DNA of 64,000 nt. Source: DATARH01 sp050246595 (GTDB lineage: Bacteria; Pseudomonadota; Alphaproteobacteria; ATCC43930; CGMCC-115725). Below the pieces are notes generated by a model, which saw only the letters and a program-made list of their open reading frames with translations, did not search any database and was not told where the DNA came from. Below, one piece after another: positions 35,717 through 44,712 of the stretch. Where the stretch lies: NCBI GenBank assembly GCA_050246595.1, contig JBFWVT010000013.1:17518-81517 (forward strand), read 5' to 3'. The translations under genes and the position numbers were made by a program. How positions within the stretch are numbered: the stretch's first letter is position 1; each line of letters starts with the position of its first letter.

Positions 35717-36364
35717 ATGGCCGATACGGTAGAGACGGAAAAGCCCGGCGCCGCCGCGCTGATCCCAAGCGGGGCAGACCTCGACACGCTGCGCGAGGCG
35801 GCGGCCGGATGCACCGCCTGCCCGCTTTATCGCGAGGCGACGCAGACCGTGTTCGGCCAGGGGCCGGAACGCGCCCGGATCATGCTGGTCGGGGAGCAGC
35901 CCGGCGATTCCGAGGATCTGACCGGGCGGCCGTTTGTCGGGCCGGCCGGAAGAATGCTCGACCGCTGCATCGCCGAGGCCGGTATCGAGCGCGACCAGAC
36001 CTATCTCACCAACACCGTCAAGCATTTCAAATGGGTGCCGCGCGGCTCCCGGCGCATTCACAGCAAGCCCAATTCGACGGAGATCGCCGCCTGTTTCCCA
36101 TGGCTTGAGGCCGAGCTCGTCGCGATCGGGCCGCAGGTCCTGGTCGCGCTCGGCGCGACCGCGGCGCAGACGCTGTTCGGCAATGATTTCCGCGTCACCC
36201 GTGACCGTGGCCGTCCGGTGCCGTCGCGCTGGGCCCCTCATGCTCTCGCCACGGTGCACCCGTCGTCGCTGTTGCGCGTGCCCGACGAAGAGACCCGGCA
36301 TCGCGAAATCGCCCGGTTTATCGAGGATCTGCGGCGGGCGGCCGAATTGCTGCGAGCCGGATGA
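35717..36364 (+). CDS. UdgX-type uracil-DNA glycosylase
   Basis: 215 residues from the ATG at 35717 (a GTG at 35699 is possible). GEQPGD at 59-64, followed by S-E-D, is the UdgX/family 4 catalytic motif, and VKHFKWVPRGSRRIHSK contains the UdgX-specific loop with R-R-I-H (112-115). In Mycobacterium smegmatis UdgX the equivalent His bonds covalently to uracil-site DNA; here it would be His115. HPSSLLR at 181-187 is the second active-site motif, and Cys32, Cys35, Cys84 and Cys126 fit the 4Fe-4S site. It probably captures uracil in DNA rather than simply excising it. Confidence 0.9.
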   Translation: MADTVETEKPGAAALIPSGADLDTLREAAAGCTACPLYREATQTVFGQGPERARIMLVGEQPGDSEDLTGRPFVGPAGRMLDRCIAEAGIERDQTYLTNTVKHFKWVPRGSRRIHSKPNSTEIAACFPWLEAELVAIGPQVLVALGATAAQTLFGNDFRVTRDRGRPVPSRWAPHALATVHPSSLLRVPDEETRHREIARFIEDLRRAAELLRAG

Positions 36365-36558
36365 GCATATCCGGATTGGAAACAAGTTAAATCCAGAGGC
36401 GAACAGCCCCCTACAGGAGAGAATTCCCCTTCCAAAGTATAAGGAATTGCAAGTCTCTTCTGCTGTTAACTTGAATCAAGAGAGCCTCCGCGATGTTGTC
36501 GAATTCGAAAATGTCGCAACTGGCGATCTGAACAGCAGGCATCACAGGAGACGATTCC

Positions 36559-37260
36559 ATGAAGTGTTCCGCAAAGGCTGTTGCCTCCGCCTGTCTTCTG
36601 GCGCTCGCGGCCCCGCCGGTCCTGGCACAACAGCCGCCGCCGCCGCGGCCCGCGGTAACCCAGAAGCAGGCGGTGAAACCGGCGCAGGCGGCCAATGGCG
36701 AGTGGATCAGGCTTACCGGCACCGTGAAATCGGTCGCGCCGAAAATGCTCGTAATGAACTACGGCAAGGGCGACATCCGGGTCGAGCTGGACCCCTTCAA
36801 GTGGGACGCCGAAAAAGCCTTGAAGGCGGGCGACAAGATCGTCGTCACCGGACGCATGGACAAGGATTTCTTCGAGGCCAGAAAGATCGAGGCCGCCTCT
36901 ATCTATGTTCCGCGACTGAACCATTTCTTCTTCGCCAGCCCGGCTGACGAGGAAGACGGGTATGTCTTTCCGGTCGTGACATTCACCTGGGACGGGATCG
37001 GGGAGGACAGGGCCTGGATCACCGTGACCGGAACGGTGCAGAACATCGACGGCAACGAAATGAGGCTCGATCTGGGCCTTCGCACGATCCAGGTGGATAC
37101 CGACCCCATACGCGCCGGTCGCGTTGGGGCCGTGCCTGGATTGCTCGTCGATGTCGGTGACCGCATCGCCGTCTCGGGATGGCTGGATGACGCCGATTTG
37201 TTCGACAGGCGCGAAATCCAGGCCACGTCCCTGGTCGTTTTGAGGAACGCGGCGCTATAA
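36559..37260 (+). CDS. Exported protein with two OB-fold-like repeats
   Basis: 233 residues. A signal peptide (KCSAKAVASACLLALAAPPVLA) precedes a Pro/Gln-rich linker. Two similar beta domains follow: WIRLTGTVKSVAPKMLVMNYGKG with KAGDKIVVTGRMD, and WITVTGTVQNIDGNEMRLDLG with DVGDRIAVSGWLD. The G-T-V-x-x-(V/I) strand and G-D-x-(I/V)-x-V-(T/S)-G turns suggest OB-folds like those of periplasmic BOF/DUF5666 proteins. It is likely periplasmic; ligand unknown. The upstream 190 bases have no gene and carry the promoter. Confidence 0.78.
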   Translation: MKCSAKAVASACLLALAAPPVLAQQPPPPRPAVTQKQAVKPAQAANGEWIRLTGTVKSVAPKMLVMNYGKGDIRVELDPFKWDAEKALKAGDKIVVTGRMDKDFFEARKIEAASIYVPRLNHFFFASPADEEDGYVFPVVTFTWDGIGEDRAWITVTGTVQNIDGNEMRLDLGLRTIQVDTDPIRAGRVGAVPGLLVDVGDRIAVSGWLDDADLFDRREIQATSLVVLRNAAL

Positions 37261-37384
37261 GGTTTGTTTACTGACTCGCTTGGCTCCTGGCGGAGCGGTA
37301 ATCCAACTCTCGGCCGGCGCCGCGATCGGGCGGTGTCGGCCGAGACCGGTGCGGGGAAGCGTGACGGGTCGAACAGGAACACCA

Positions 37385-37609
37385 ATGATCTGGATCGCGG
37401 TGGCCATCGCCGCCGCGGTACTGCTCGTCATCGGCGTCATGATCGCCGGGATCTGGACCGAACTTGCCGACGCCGAGATGAGCGCCGCCGGCTGGGGGGC
37501 TCTGGTGCTCGGGGTGGTGCTGACACTGGCCTTGGGACTTGGGCTGATGAGCCTTGTCTTTATCAGCAACCGGCGCGGCTACGACGAGCGCAGCGATCAC
37601 CGCCGTTGA
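37385..37609 (+). CDS. Small two-segment membrane protein
   Basis: 74 residues from the ATG at 37385. Two hydrophobic helices (WIAVAIAAAVLLVIGVMIAGI and GALVLGVVLTLALGLGLMSL) flank a short acidic loop (TELADAE), and the C-terminus is charged. It sits 56 bases before ftsH and could be in the same transcript. No family was recognised. Confidence 0.6.
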   Translation: MIWIAVAIAAAVLLVIGVMIAGIWTELADAEMSAAGWGALVLGVVLTLALGLGLMSLVFISNRRGYDERSDHRR

Positions 37610-37665
37610 TCGGTCACCGTGTCTTTACCACGTAAACGCGTGCCAATGCCGTCGCGGACTTTCTG

Positions 37666-39528
37666 ATGCCGAACAACAATCAGCCAGCCAAACAGCCCAA
37701 ATTCAATAAAAAGACGACGTTCAACGCCTGGTATTGGGTCGCGGCGCTGATCGCGCTGCTGATCATCCAGGCGATCTTCGCGTCCTATACGCAGATCGCG
37801 CAGATCCCGTACAGCGCCTTCCAGGAGGCTCTCCAGGCCGGCAGGATCGCCGAGGTCCGGGTTAGCGGCAACTACATACAGGGCAAGTACAAGGCGCCTG
37901 ATCCCGAGGGCCGCGTCGATTTCATCACGACGCGGGTCGATCCGGAGATCGCCGAGGAGCTGGCGAGATACAATGTCCAGTTTGCCGGACAAATCGAGAG
38001 TACGTTTCTGCGCGATCTATTGTCCTGGGTTATCCCGATCGGGCTGATCTTCGCCCTCTGGTACTTCATGTACCGCCGTTTCGCGCGCCAGGGAGGGATC
38101 GGCGGGCTGATGTCGGTAGGCCGCAGCAAGGCCAAGATTTATGTCGAAACCGACATCAAGACGACGTTCGACGATGTCGCCGGGGTTGACGAGGCCAAAG
38201 CCGAACTGCAGGAAATCGTCGCGTTTCTGAAGGACCCGGAGCGCTACGGAAGGCTCGGCGGGCGCATCCCGAAAGGCGTGCTGCTGGTCGGACCGCCCGG
38301 TACCGGCAAGACCCTCTTGGCGCGCGCCGTGGCGGGCGAGGCCGGGGTGCCGTTCTTCTCGATCAACGGCTCGGAATTTGTCGAGATGTTTGTCGGGGTC
38401 GGCGCCGCGCGGGTGCGCGACCTGTTCACGCAGGCCCGCGAGAAGGCGCCGTGCATCATTTTTATCGACGAGCTCGATGCGCTCGGCCGCGCCCGCGGCG
38501 CCTTTCCAGGAGGCGGCGGACACGACGAGAAGGAGCAGACGCTGAACCAGCTCCTCTCCGAACTCGACGGGTTTGATTCGCGCGCCGGCATGATCCTGCT
38601 CGCCGCCACCAACCGGCCCGAGGTGCTCGACCCGGCCCTGCTGCGCGCCGGCCGCTTCGACCGGCAGGTTCTCGTGGACCGCCCCGACAAGATCGGCCGG
38701 GTCCAGATCCTGCTTGTGCATGCCCGCAAGATCCGCATGGCCCCCGAGGTCGATCTCGAACAGGTCGCCTCGCTGACCCCCGGCTTTACCGGCGCCGATC
38801 TCGCCAACCTGGTCAACGAGGCCGCTCTGTTTGCGACGCGGCGCGGCGCGGAGGCGGTGACCCTGGCCGATTTCACCGCCGCCATCGAACGGATCGTCGC
38901 CGGTCTCGAAAAGCGCAACCGCCTGCTCAACCCGCACGAGCGCGAGGTCGTCGCCTATCACGAGATGGGACACGCGCTGGTCGCGCTGTCATTGCCCGGC
39001 ACCGACAAGGTGCACAAGGTCTCGATCATCCCGCGCGGCATCGGCGCGCTCGGCTATACGATCCAGCGGCCGACCGAGGACCGCTTTCTGATGACGCGTG
39101 AGGAACTCGAAAACAAGATGGCGGTGCTGCTCGGCGGTCGCGCCGCCGAATACATCGTGTTTGGCGAGTTGTCGACCGGCGCGGCCGACGATCTCGTCAA
39201 GGTCACCGATATCGCGCGCAGCATCGTGACGCGCTACGGAATGACCGAGGAACTCGGGCTGGTCGCCTATGAAAAGGTGCAGCGCAGTTTTCTCGGCGAC
39301 ATGCCGCAGATGCCGTATGCCACCGAGCGTAGCTATAGCGAGGCCACGGCCCGCGAGATTGACGCCACGGTCAAGAACATCGTCGATACCGCGTTCCGGC
39401 GCACGGTCAACCTGCTGCGGGCGCAGCGCGATACGCTGGAGCGCGGCGCCCGGCTGCTGCTCGAGCGCGAGACCCTCGACGAGGCGGACCTCGCCGCACT
39501 GCGCAAGGAGCCGGCCGTAGCCGACTGA
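37666..39528 (+). CDS. ftsH: ATP-dependent zinc metalloprotease FtsH
   Basis: 620 residues. Two membrane helices (about 21-40 and 115-137) bracket a periplasmic domain. The AAA module has Walker A GPPGTGKT at 209-216, Walker B IIFIDEL near 264-270, and the second region of homology ATNRPEVLDPALLRAGRFDRQ split over about 315-334. The protease site is HEMGH at 432-436, with the third zinc ligand in the later TGAADDL segment. FtsH degrades membrane and short-lived cytoplasmic proteins. The usual neighbour tilS is not adjacent, so this may be a second FtsH in the genome. Confidence 0.95.
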   Translation: MPNNNQPAKQPKFNKKTTFNAWYWVAALIALLIIQAIFASYTQIAQIPYSAFQEALQAGRIAEVRVSGNYIQGKYKAPDPEGRVDFITTRVDPEIAEELARYNVQFAGQIESTFLRDLLSWVIPIGLIFALWYFMYRRFARQGGIGGLMSVGRSKAKIYVETDIKTTFDDVAGVDEAKAELQEIVAFLKDPERYGRLGGRIPKGVLLVGPPGTGKTLLARAVAGEAGVPFFSINGSEFVEMFVGVGAARVRDLFTQAREKAPCIIFIDELDALGRARGAFPGGGGHDEKEQTLNQLLSELDGFDSRAGMILLAATNRPEVLDPALLRAGRFDRQVLVDRPDKIGRVQILLVHARKIRMAPEVDLEQVASLTPGFTGADLANLVNEAALFATRRGAEAVTLADFTAAIERIVAGLEKRNRLLNPHEREVVAYHEMGHALVALSLPGTDKVHKVSIIPRGIGALGYTIQRPTEDRFLMTREELENKMAVLLGGRAAEYIVFGELSTGAADDLVKVTDIARSIVTRYGMTEELGLVAYEKVQRSFLGDMPQMPYATERSYSEATAREIDATVKNIVDTAFRRTVNLLRAQRDTLERGARLLLERETLDEADLAALRKEPAVAD

Positions 39529-39592
39529 GAGCGCCGCGCAATACTGCTTCTGTCCCTGGCAAATCTGCGACCTGCGGCCCGCCAAGCCAAGG

Positions 39593-39607
39593 TTAATAGT
39601 TTGTTAA
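39593..39607 (+). promoter_or_regulatory. CtrA-like binding site (TTAA-N7-TTAA)
   Basis: TTAATAGTTTGTTAA is an exact TTAA-N7-TTAA match, and a third TTAA follows two bases later (39610-39613). It lies about 67 bases upstream of the helix-turn-helix gene at 39674. CtrA is the alphaproteobacterial cell-cycle and motility response regulator. The match is seen; its use is inferred. Confidence 0.6.
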
Positions 39608-39673
39608 GGTTAATGTTGCATCGCTTGACCGGACGGGCGAATCATCGGTTCGCGATCAAGGCGGGCGCACAAC

Positions 39674-40117
39674 GTGAGCAGATCGGTGACGGCGGACGAT
39701 GAAGGCAGTGCCCGTTACGGCCGCGGCACCGGTGTGCCGGACCCGGTTGACGTGCATGTCGGGGCGCGGGTTCGGACACGGCGCCTGCTGCTCGGCATGA
39801 ACCAGGAAACGCTGGCGAACGCGCTCGGGCTGACCTTCCAGCAGGTGCAAAAATATGAGGGCGGGGCCAACCGGGTCAGCGCCTCGCGTCTGGCTCAGAT
39901 GGCCGAGGTACTCGGCGTGTCGGTCTCGTATTTTTTTGATGATCTTGACCCGGAGGGCGATGCCGGCACGCGCGATGAGCAGGAATTTCGCGAGATGCTG
40001 CAGCGGCCGGAAGCGATCGAGCTGATCCGCTGGTATTACGCGATCGCCGATACCGGGGTTCGGCAGCAGTTTCTCGATATGGTGAAAGCGGTCGCGGCAT
40101 CGCAGCAACACCGGTGA
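39674..40117 (+). CDS. Helix-turn-helix (XRE/Cro-CI) regulator
   Basis: 147 residues from a GTG. VHVGARVRTRRLLLGMNQETLANALGLTFQQVQKYE is a textbook XRE helix-turn-helix (about 27-62), followed by GANRVSASRLAQMAEVLGVSVSYFFDDL and a helical tail. Alphaproteobacteria carry many such proteins; several act in cell-cycle or envelope control. The CtrA-like box ahead suggests that it belongs to that network. The target is not known. Confidence 0.85.
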   Translation: MSRSVTADDEGSARYGRGTGVPDPVDVHVGARVRTRRLLLGMNQETLANALGLTFQQVQKYEGGANRVSASRLAQMAEVLGVSVSYFFDDLDPEGDAGTRDEQEFREMLQRPEAIELIRWYYAIADTGVRQQFLDMVKAVAASQQHR

Positions 40118-40399
40118 CGGTTGCCGCGCTTCCGCGTTGTCGATCGGGCGGCGTCGGAAACAACTCCGGCGACGCGCGGCAATCGCATGCGACGGTTTCC
40201 CGCGTTACCTGCTTTATCGCGGCCGCCCGATACCGGGCCGATCACTGCGCGAGCGCACGGGCCGGCCAATTTCAGGCGCGGTGTTGAATCGATGCTACAG
40301 AAGCCATCGCAGTCGTGATCGCCGCACGGAGCGCTTTGGCTTGCCGCCTCGGCCTTGTAGCCTCCCGCGCGCAACGTGCCGGGGGTCGGGAGGGCGGAT

Positions 40400-41020
40400 A
40401 TGACGTGGCGTCTGCGTGCGGGAACAGTTGGCCGGGGTGTTCCGGCGGCCGTGGCGGCCGGTATCGCCGCACTGTCGCTGACTGCCTCCGCCGGATGGGC
40501 GCAGAACATCACCGAGGGCGCGCTGAAGCTCGGCATCCTCAAGCACGACGTCGGTTTCCTCGGCGGCGTCGAGCCTGGCATCGACATCAATCCCGAAATC
40601 ATCTTTCCCTCGCCGATCCCCGATTCATGGGCCGCCCAGGTGCCGTGGTACTTGCGCTTCGCCGTGCAGCCGCGGCCGACCGTCGGAGGGATGATCAACA
40701 CCGCCGGAGCGACGCACCAGGCCTATTTCGGCGCGACCTGGACCTGGCTGCTGGCGAGCAATGTGATCAATCCGGGCGACGGGTTCACGTTTGGCATTTT
40801 CTTTGGTCCCGGGTTCAACGACGGCACCATCGGACCGGCCCGCCCGAACCGCAAGGCGCTCGGCAGCCATGTGCTGTTTCGCGAAGCCCTCGAATTGGGC
40901 TATCGCATCACGCCTCAATACGAGATTTCGGTCTATATCGATCACGTCTCGAATGCCGGTTTCGCGCGCTACAACCAAAGCCTGAATCAACTCGGCGGCC
41001 GTTTCGGCATCCGCTTTTGA
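40400..41020 (+). CDS. pagL: Lipid A 3-O-deacylase (PagL-like acyloxyacyl hydrolase)
   Basis: 206 residues from the ATG at 40400, preceded by CGGGAGGGCGG. A signal peptide (about 1-34, ending SAGWA) leads to a short beta-barrel. The C-terminal block YEISVYIDHVSNAGFARYNQ contains the PagL catalytic H-x-S-N-A-G pattern, and the last residues GGRFGIRF end in Phe as outer-membrane barrels do. PagL removes the 3-position acyl chain of lipid A in the outer membrane. Confidence 0.87.
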   Translation: MTWRLRAGTVGRGVPAAVAAGIAALSLTASAGWAQNITEGALKLGILKHDVGFLGGVEPGIDINPEIIFPSPIPDSWAAQVPWYLRFAVQPRPTVGGMINTAGATHQAYFGATWTWLLASNVINPGDGFTFGIFFGPGFNDGTIGPARPNRKALGSHVLFREALELGYRITPQYEISVYIDHVSNAGFARYNQSLNQLGGRFGIRF

Positions 41021-41192
41021 CGCCGCTCCGGCCTGCGTCTCTCGTTTGACGGCGGCGCCCGAATCGTCGGGAGCGGGAGGGGTGAATTCCGCTTCGTCGG
41101 TAATTCCCGGCGAACTATTCTACAGGTAACCGGAACATCCTTCGTGAATTTTCCGGTCCGGGGCCGGCAGGGCGGACGCGCCGGGAGGGGGA

Positions 41193-42932
41193 ATGCTTTC
41201 CGAGACATCGACATACACCGTGATCGCTCTGGCGCTGCTGAACACCGGGCTGGTCCTCTGGGTGCTGCTCCTTGTTAAGGCAAGACCCGGCGGGGCGGCC
41301 GACGGCAATATCGTGCTGGGGCGGTTTGATGGCATCGACCGCAACGCCGAGGCGCTGCGCCGCGATCTGAACCAGCTCGCGCAGGATTTGCGGGCGGAAA
41401 TTGCAACAGGCGCGCGCGACGGGCTGGCGGCGGCTTTTGACAAGGTTCAGGACGGCAGTCGGACGCAGGCCGAGCAGCTCGCCCGAATTCAGGAGGCGAT
41501 CACCCAATTCGGCGGCAACGTCCAAACCAAGCTGTCCGAATCGGAAACCCGCGCCGCCGACGGACGCGCCATCCTGGCGCGGGACACGGCAGAGGCGATC
41601 GACCGTGCTAGAATAGCGATCGATACTTCGCTGAAAACCTTTGGCGAGCAGCAGCGCGAGCGGCTGCTGAACGCCGAACAGGCCGTGCGCGAAGGACGGG
41701 AGGCGGTCGAGGCCGCGAGCGCCCGGACCGAGAAGGCATTATTGGAGCAGCGCACGGCGATCACCGCGCAGCTGACCCAAAGTGCCGGCGAGATCGCGAC
41801 GCGGCTCAACAGCGAACTCGGGCAGCTTGCCGAGCGTGTCGGCACCGGGTTTGACGGTTTCTCAACGCGGCTGCGCGACGAGCAGGAGCAATTGCGCGGC
41901 AAGGTCGATGCAAAGCTCGAAGAAATCCGCACCGGCAACGAGCACAAGCTCGAACAGATGCGCCGGGCGGTCGATGAGCAATTGCAATCAGCGCTCGAAA
42001 AGCGCTTGAACGAGAGCTTCAAGACCGTCACCGAGCAGTTCGCCCAGGTGCAGCAGGCGATCGGGCAGGTGCGCGACGTAACCGGTCAGATCGGCAATTT
42101 GCAGCGCCTCTTTTCCAATGTCAAAGCGCGCGGCGGCTGGGGCGAGGCGCATATTCAGGCGCTGCTCGACGATGTTCTGCCGCCCGGCGCCTACGAGGCG
42201 AATTTGCGGATTGGCGATGCGCAGATTGTCGAATTCGCCTTGCGCATGCCGCTGCGGAACGCGGACGATGATACGTGGCTGGCGATCGACGCGAAATTTC
42301 CGACCGAGGACTATGATCGCATGCTTTCGGCGAGCGAGGCCGGCGACCGCGATCAGGAAACAGCGGCGCGAAAGGCGCTCGAACGGAGAATTCGCGAAGA
42401 AGCCAAGCGGATCGCAACAAAGTACATTTGTCCGCCGCGCACCGTCGAATATGCGCTGATGTATCTGCCGAGCGAGGGGCTATACAGCGAAGTGTATCGC
42501 ATCCCCGGCCTGATCGAGACGTTGCGGCGGCAGCATGCCGTCATGGTGATGGGGCCGAGCGTCCTGCCGGGATTGCTGCATTGCATCCGGGTCGGGCATT
42601 TGACATTGGCGCTGGAGCGGAAGGCCGGGACGATCGGCGAAACCCTCTCCGCCGTCAAGGCCGAGTGGGCAAATCTCGGCAAGGCTCTTGATTTGATGGC
42701 CACGCACGCTCAACGTCTGAGCAAAGGGATTGTTGATGCCCAGAAGCGCAACCGCGGTGTCGGAAAGGCGCTGGCAACCGTCGAGACGCTTGATTTCACG
42801 CGTGCCCAGCAGGTTCTCGGGTTTTCCGAGCCGGCGCTCCTGATTGAGACCGACCCCGGAGACGAGGACGCCGCCGCGCCGCTTCTCGCAGCCCCGTCGC
42901 TCGCCAAGAACGGGCGCGCCGCCGCCGAGTAA
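41193..42932 (+). CDS. rmuC: DNA recombination protein RmuC
   Basis: 579 residues. One N-terminal membrane helix (TYTVIALALLNTGLVLWVLL) is followed by about 250 residues of coiled coil and then the RmuC nuclease-like domain with NVKARGGWGEAHIQALLDDVLPPG, LAIDAKFPTEDY and YLPSEGLYSEVYR. RmuC limits inversions at short repeats. The ATG is preceded by GGGAGGGGGA. The long coiled-coil part is typical for the family. Confidence 0.94.
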   Translation: MLSETSTYTVIALALLNTGLVLWVLLLVKARPGGAADGNIVLGRFDGIDRNAEALRRDLNQLAQDLRAEIATGARDGLAAAFDKVQDGSRTQAEQLARIQEAITQFGGNVQTKLSESETRAADGRAILARDTAEAIDRARIAIDTSLKTFGEQQRERLLNAEQAVREGREAVEAASARTEKALLEQRTAITAQLTQSAGEIATRLNSELGQLAERVGTGFDGFSTRLRDEQEQLRGKVDAKLEEIRTGNEHKLEQMRRAVDEQLQSALEKRLNESFKTVTEQFAQVQQAIGQVRDVTGQIGNLQRLFSNVKARGGWGEAHIQALLDDVLPPGAYEANLRIGDAQIVEFALRMPLRNADDDTWLAIDAKFPTEDYDRMLSASEAGDRDQETAARKALERRIREEAKRIATKYICPPRTVEYALMYLPSEGLYSEVYRIPGLIETLRRQHAVMVMGPSVLPGLLHCIRVGHLTLALERKAGTIGETLSAVKAEWANLGKALDLMATHAQRLSKGIVDAQKRNRGVGKALATVETLDFTRAQQVLGFSEPALLIETDPGDEDAAAPLLAAPSLAKNGRAAAE

Positions 42933-43097
42933 CTACGCCGTGGATTGCGCCCCGGACCTCAGGCCCGGTGCAAACCGGGACTCGCCTGCCAGCATCTCGG
43001 AGGCGGAAAAATATATCCCGGCTTTCGCCGGGACTGCGATGTATCGATTAACTCAATCGAAACCCGCCCGCAAGGGCGTGCACAAAACTCGGAAAAT

Positions 43098-43127
43098 CTC
43101 CTCCCCTGCGAGTCCGCAGGGGAGGAG
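43098..43127 (-). terminator. Intrinsic terminator of the amidohydrolase transcript
   Basis: CTCCTCCCCTGCG and its complement CGCAGGGGAGGAG form a 13-base perfect stem with loop AGTC. On the minus strand it comes 14 bases after the amidohydrolase stop and is followed by ATTTTCC. It lies between the convergent rmuC and amidohydrolase genes. Confidence 0.72.
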
Positions 43128-43140
43128 CGTCTGACCGAGC

Positions 43141-44619
43141 CTACTTCGCCGCGTCGGCGTAAGCCGGCCGCTGCTGCGCCTGGAGAACCGCCGCGGCTTC
43201 CTTCTCGACCGTGGTGCCCTTGAAGAAGTCGGGGTTCTGCGTGCCCCACAGACGCACCGCGTTCTCGAATACGAAGTCGCGGAAATTGGCTTCGCTGATA
43301 TAGCCGTCCTCGACCAGCTCATACGCTTCCGGCAGCGGCTCGCGCATGTCGATCACGTCGAAATGCCCGATATCGGAGCTGTAGATCGCGTTGAGCTGCG
43401 CGTCGAACGGGTTCAGCTTGAGGAACGCGGTCGCGTTCATCCGGTCGTCGGCCTCGCAGCCGAAGTAATACGGCGTGACGAACAGGTCGATCCAGTCCTG
43501 CTTGCCGGTGAACTTCAGGGCCGCGAAATCGTCGAGTTCGGTCAGCCCGCCGGTCGAACGCATCTCCGGATCGGGCCACCCGTCGCGCGCCCGCAGCGCC
43601 TCGGCGTGCTCCTTGTAGCCGTATTTCTCGACATAGCTCATCAACAGATCGCGATCGAGCTTCTCCGGCTTCATGTTTTCGAGCGCCTTGATGTTGCGCC
43701 GTTCCCAATGCTCCATCAGATCGCCGAACAATTGCGCGCCCCAGCCGACGCCGCCTTCGAGGAACGCAAAGCGCAGTTGCGGGAACCGCCTTGTGACGCC
43801 GCCGAGGAAGATGCCCTTCGCCGCTGCGTGGCCGGCATCGGCGAAATGGCCGATATGATTGTAGGTAAAGTTGGTCGGCGAGTTGCGCAGCGCCTGATTG
43901 CTGCCGGTCGAGTGGAAGGTCGGCGCGATCTTCACGTCGACGCATTTCTGCCAGACCGGGTCGAAATCGTAATCGCTGTCGATCCCGAACACCTCGTAAT
44001 ACACCGCGAGACGCCGGACGTCCGGATCGTCCGAATTGACCGACGGCACCTTCTTCGGCTGCGCGCTGCCGAACATGCCGACTTTCGAGCCGAGCTGCTT
44101 GGTGACGAATTCGAGTTCCTCGATCGCCTCGTCCGGCGTGTGCATCGGGATGATCGCGGCCGGGGTCATGCGGTCCTGGAGCTTTTCGAAATAGCTCGCC
44201 GACACGATGTTGTAGGCGCGGATCACGGCGCGGCGGGTCTCGTCATCGACGATGCGCGGCAGGCGCAGCCCGGCGGTCGGATAGATGATCGCGAAATCGG
44301 ACCCGATTTCGTCGAGCCGGTCGTACAGCATGTGCGGGATCATCGCCGTGGCGCGATCGAGCGTGTTGCCGGTCTGCCTTGTCCAGAAACCCGGCATTGC
44401 AACGCGGCGCCGCTTGCGCTCGGCAACGCCGAGTTCGAGCGCGTTCTTGGTCGCGGCCATCGCGGCCAGGAACCCATCGGCCGCCTTGTCGCCGCCGACT
44501 TTGCGCATCTGCTCGGCGAAGACCGGATCATACTCGACCCAATGACCGTCGCCATCGACGATCGGGTGATTGACCTTTTTGCGAATGTCCGCCGGGGTAT
44601 GGTTGGCGTGACCGCTCAT
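43141..44619 (-). CDS. Amidohydrolase-related (amidohydrolase 2) family protein
   Basis: 492 residues. IVDGDGHWVEYDP has the D-x-D/H-x-H metal-site entry of the amidohydrolase 2 (ACMSD-like) group, and HSTGSNQAL, LRFAFLEGGVGW and YSSDIGHFD supply the later His, Glu-Gly and Asp positions. ACMSD-like enzymes are decarboxylases or hydrolases of carboxylic or aromatic acids. The insert around residues 320-400 makes it longer than most. It lies downstream of a second family member (44713), so the two probably act on related substrates. Confidence 0.84.
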   Translation of the reverse strand: MSGHANHTPADIRKKVNHPIVDGDGHWVEYDPVFAEQMRKVGGDKAADGFLAAMAATKNALELGVAERKRRRVAMPGFWTRQTGNTLDRATAMIPHMLYDRLDEIGSDFAIIYPTAGLRLPRIVDDETRRAVIRAYNIVSASYFEKLQDRMTPAAIIPMHTPDEAIEELEFVTKQLGSKVGMFGSAQPKKVPSVNSDDPDVRRLAVYYEVFGIDSDYDFDPVWQKCVDVKIAPTFHSTGSNQALRNSPTNFTYNHIGHFADAGHAAAKGIFLGGVTRRFPQLRFAFLEGGVGWGAQLFGDLMEHWERRNIKALENMKPEKLDRDLLMSYVEKYGYKEHAEALRARDGWPDPEMRSTGGLTELDDFAALKFTGKQDWIDLFVTPYYFGCEADDRMNATAFLKLNPFDAQLNAIYSSDIGHFDVIDMREPLPEAYELVEDGYISEANFRDFVFENAVRLWGTQNPDFFKGTTVEKEAAAVLQAQQRPAYADAAK

Positions 44620-44712
44620 TACGTTCCTCCAGGTGGTGGTTCCGGAAAATCGCGATGTTGCACGTTCCCCCTCCGCCGTCCGGATGCAGCGGGGAGGCGT
44701 GTTCGGGATCGG

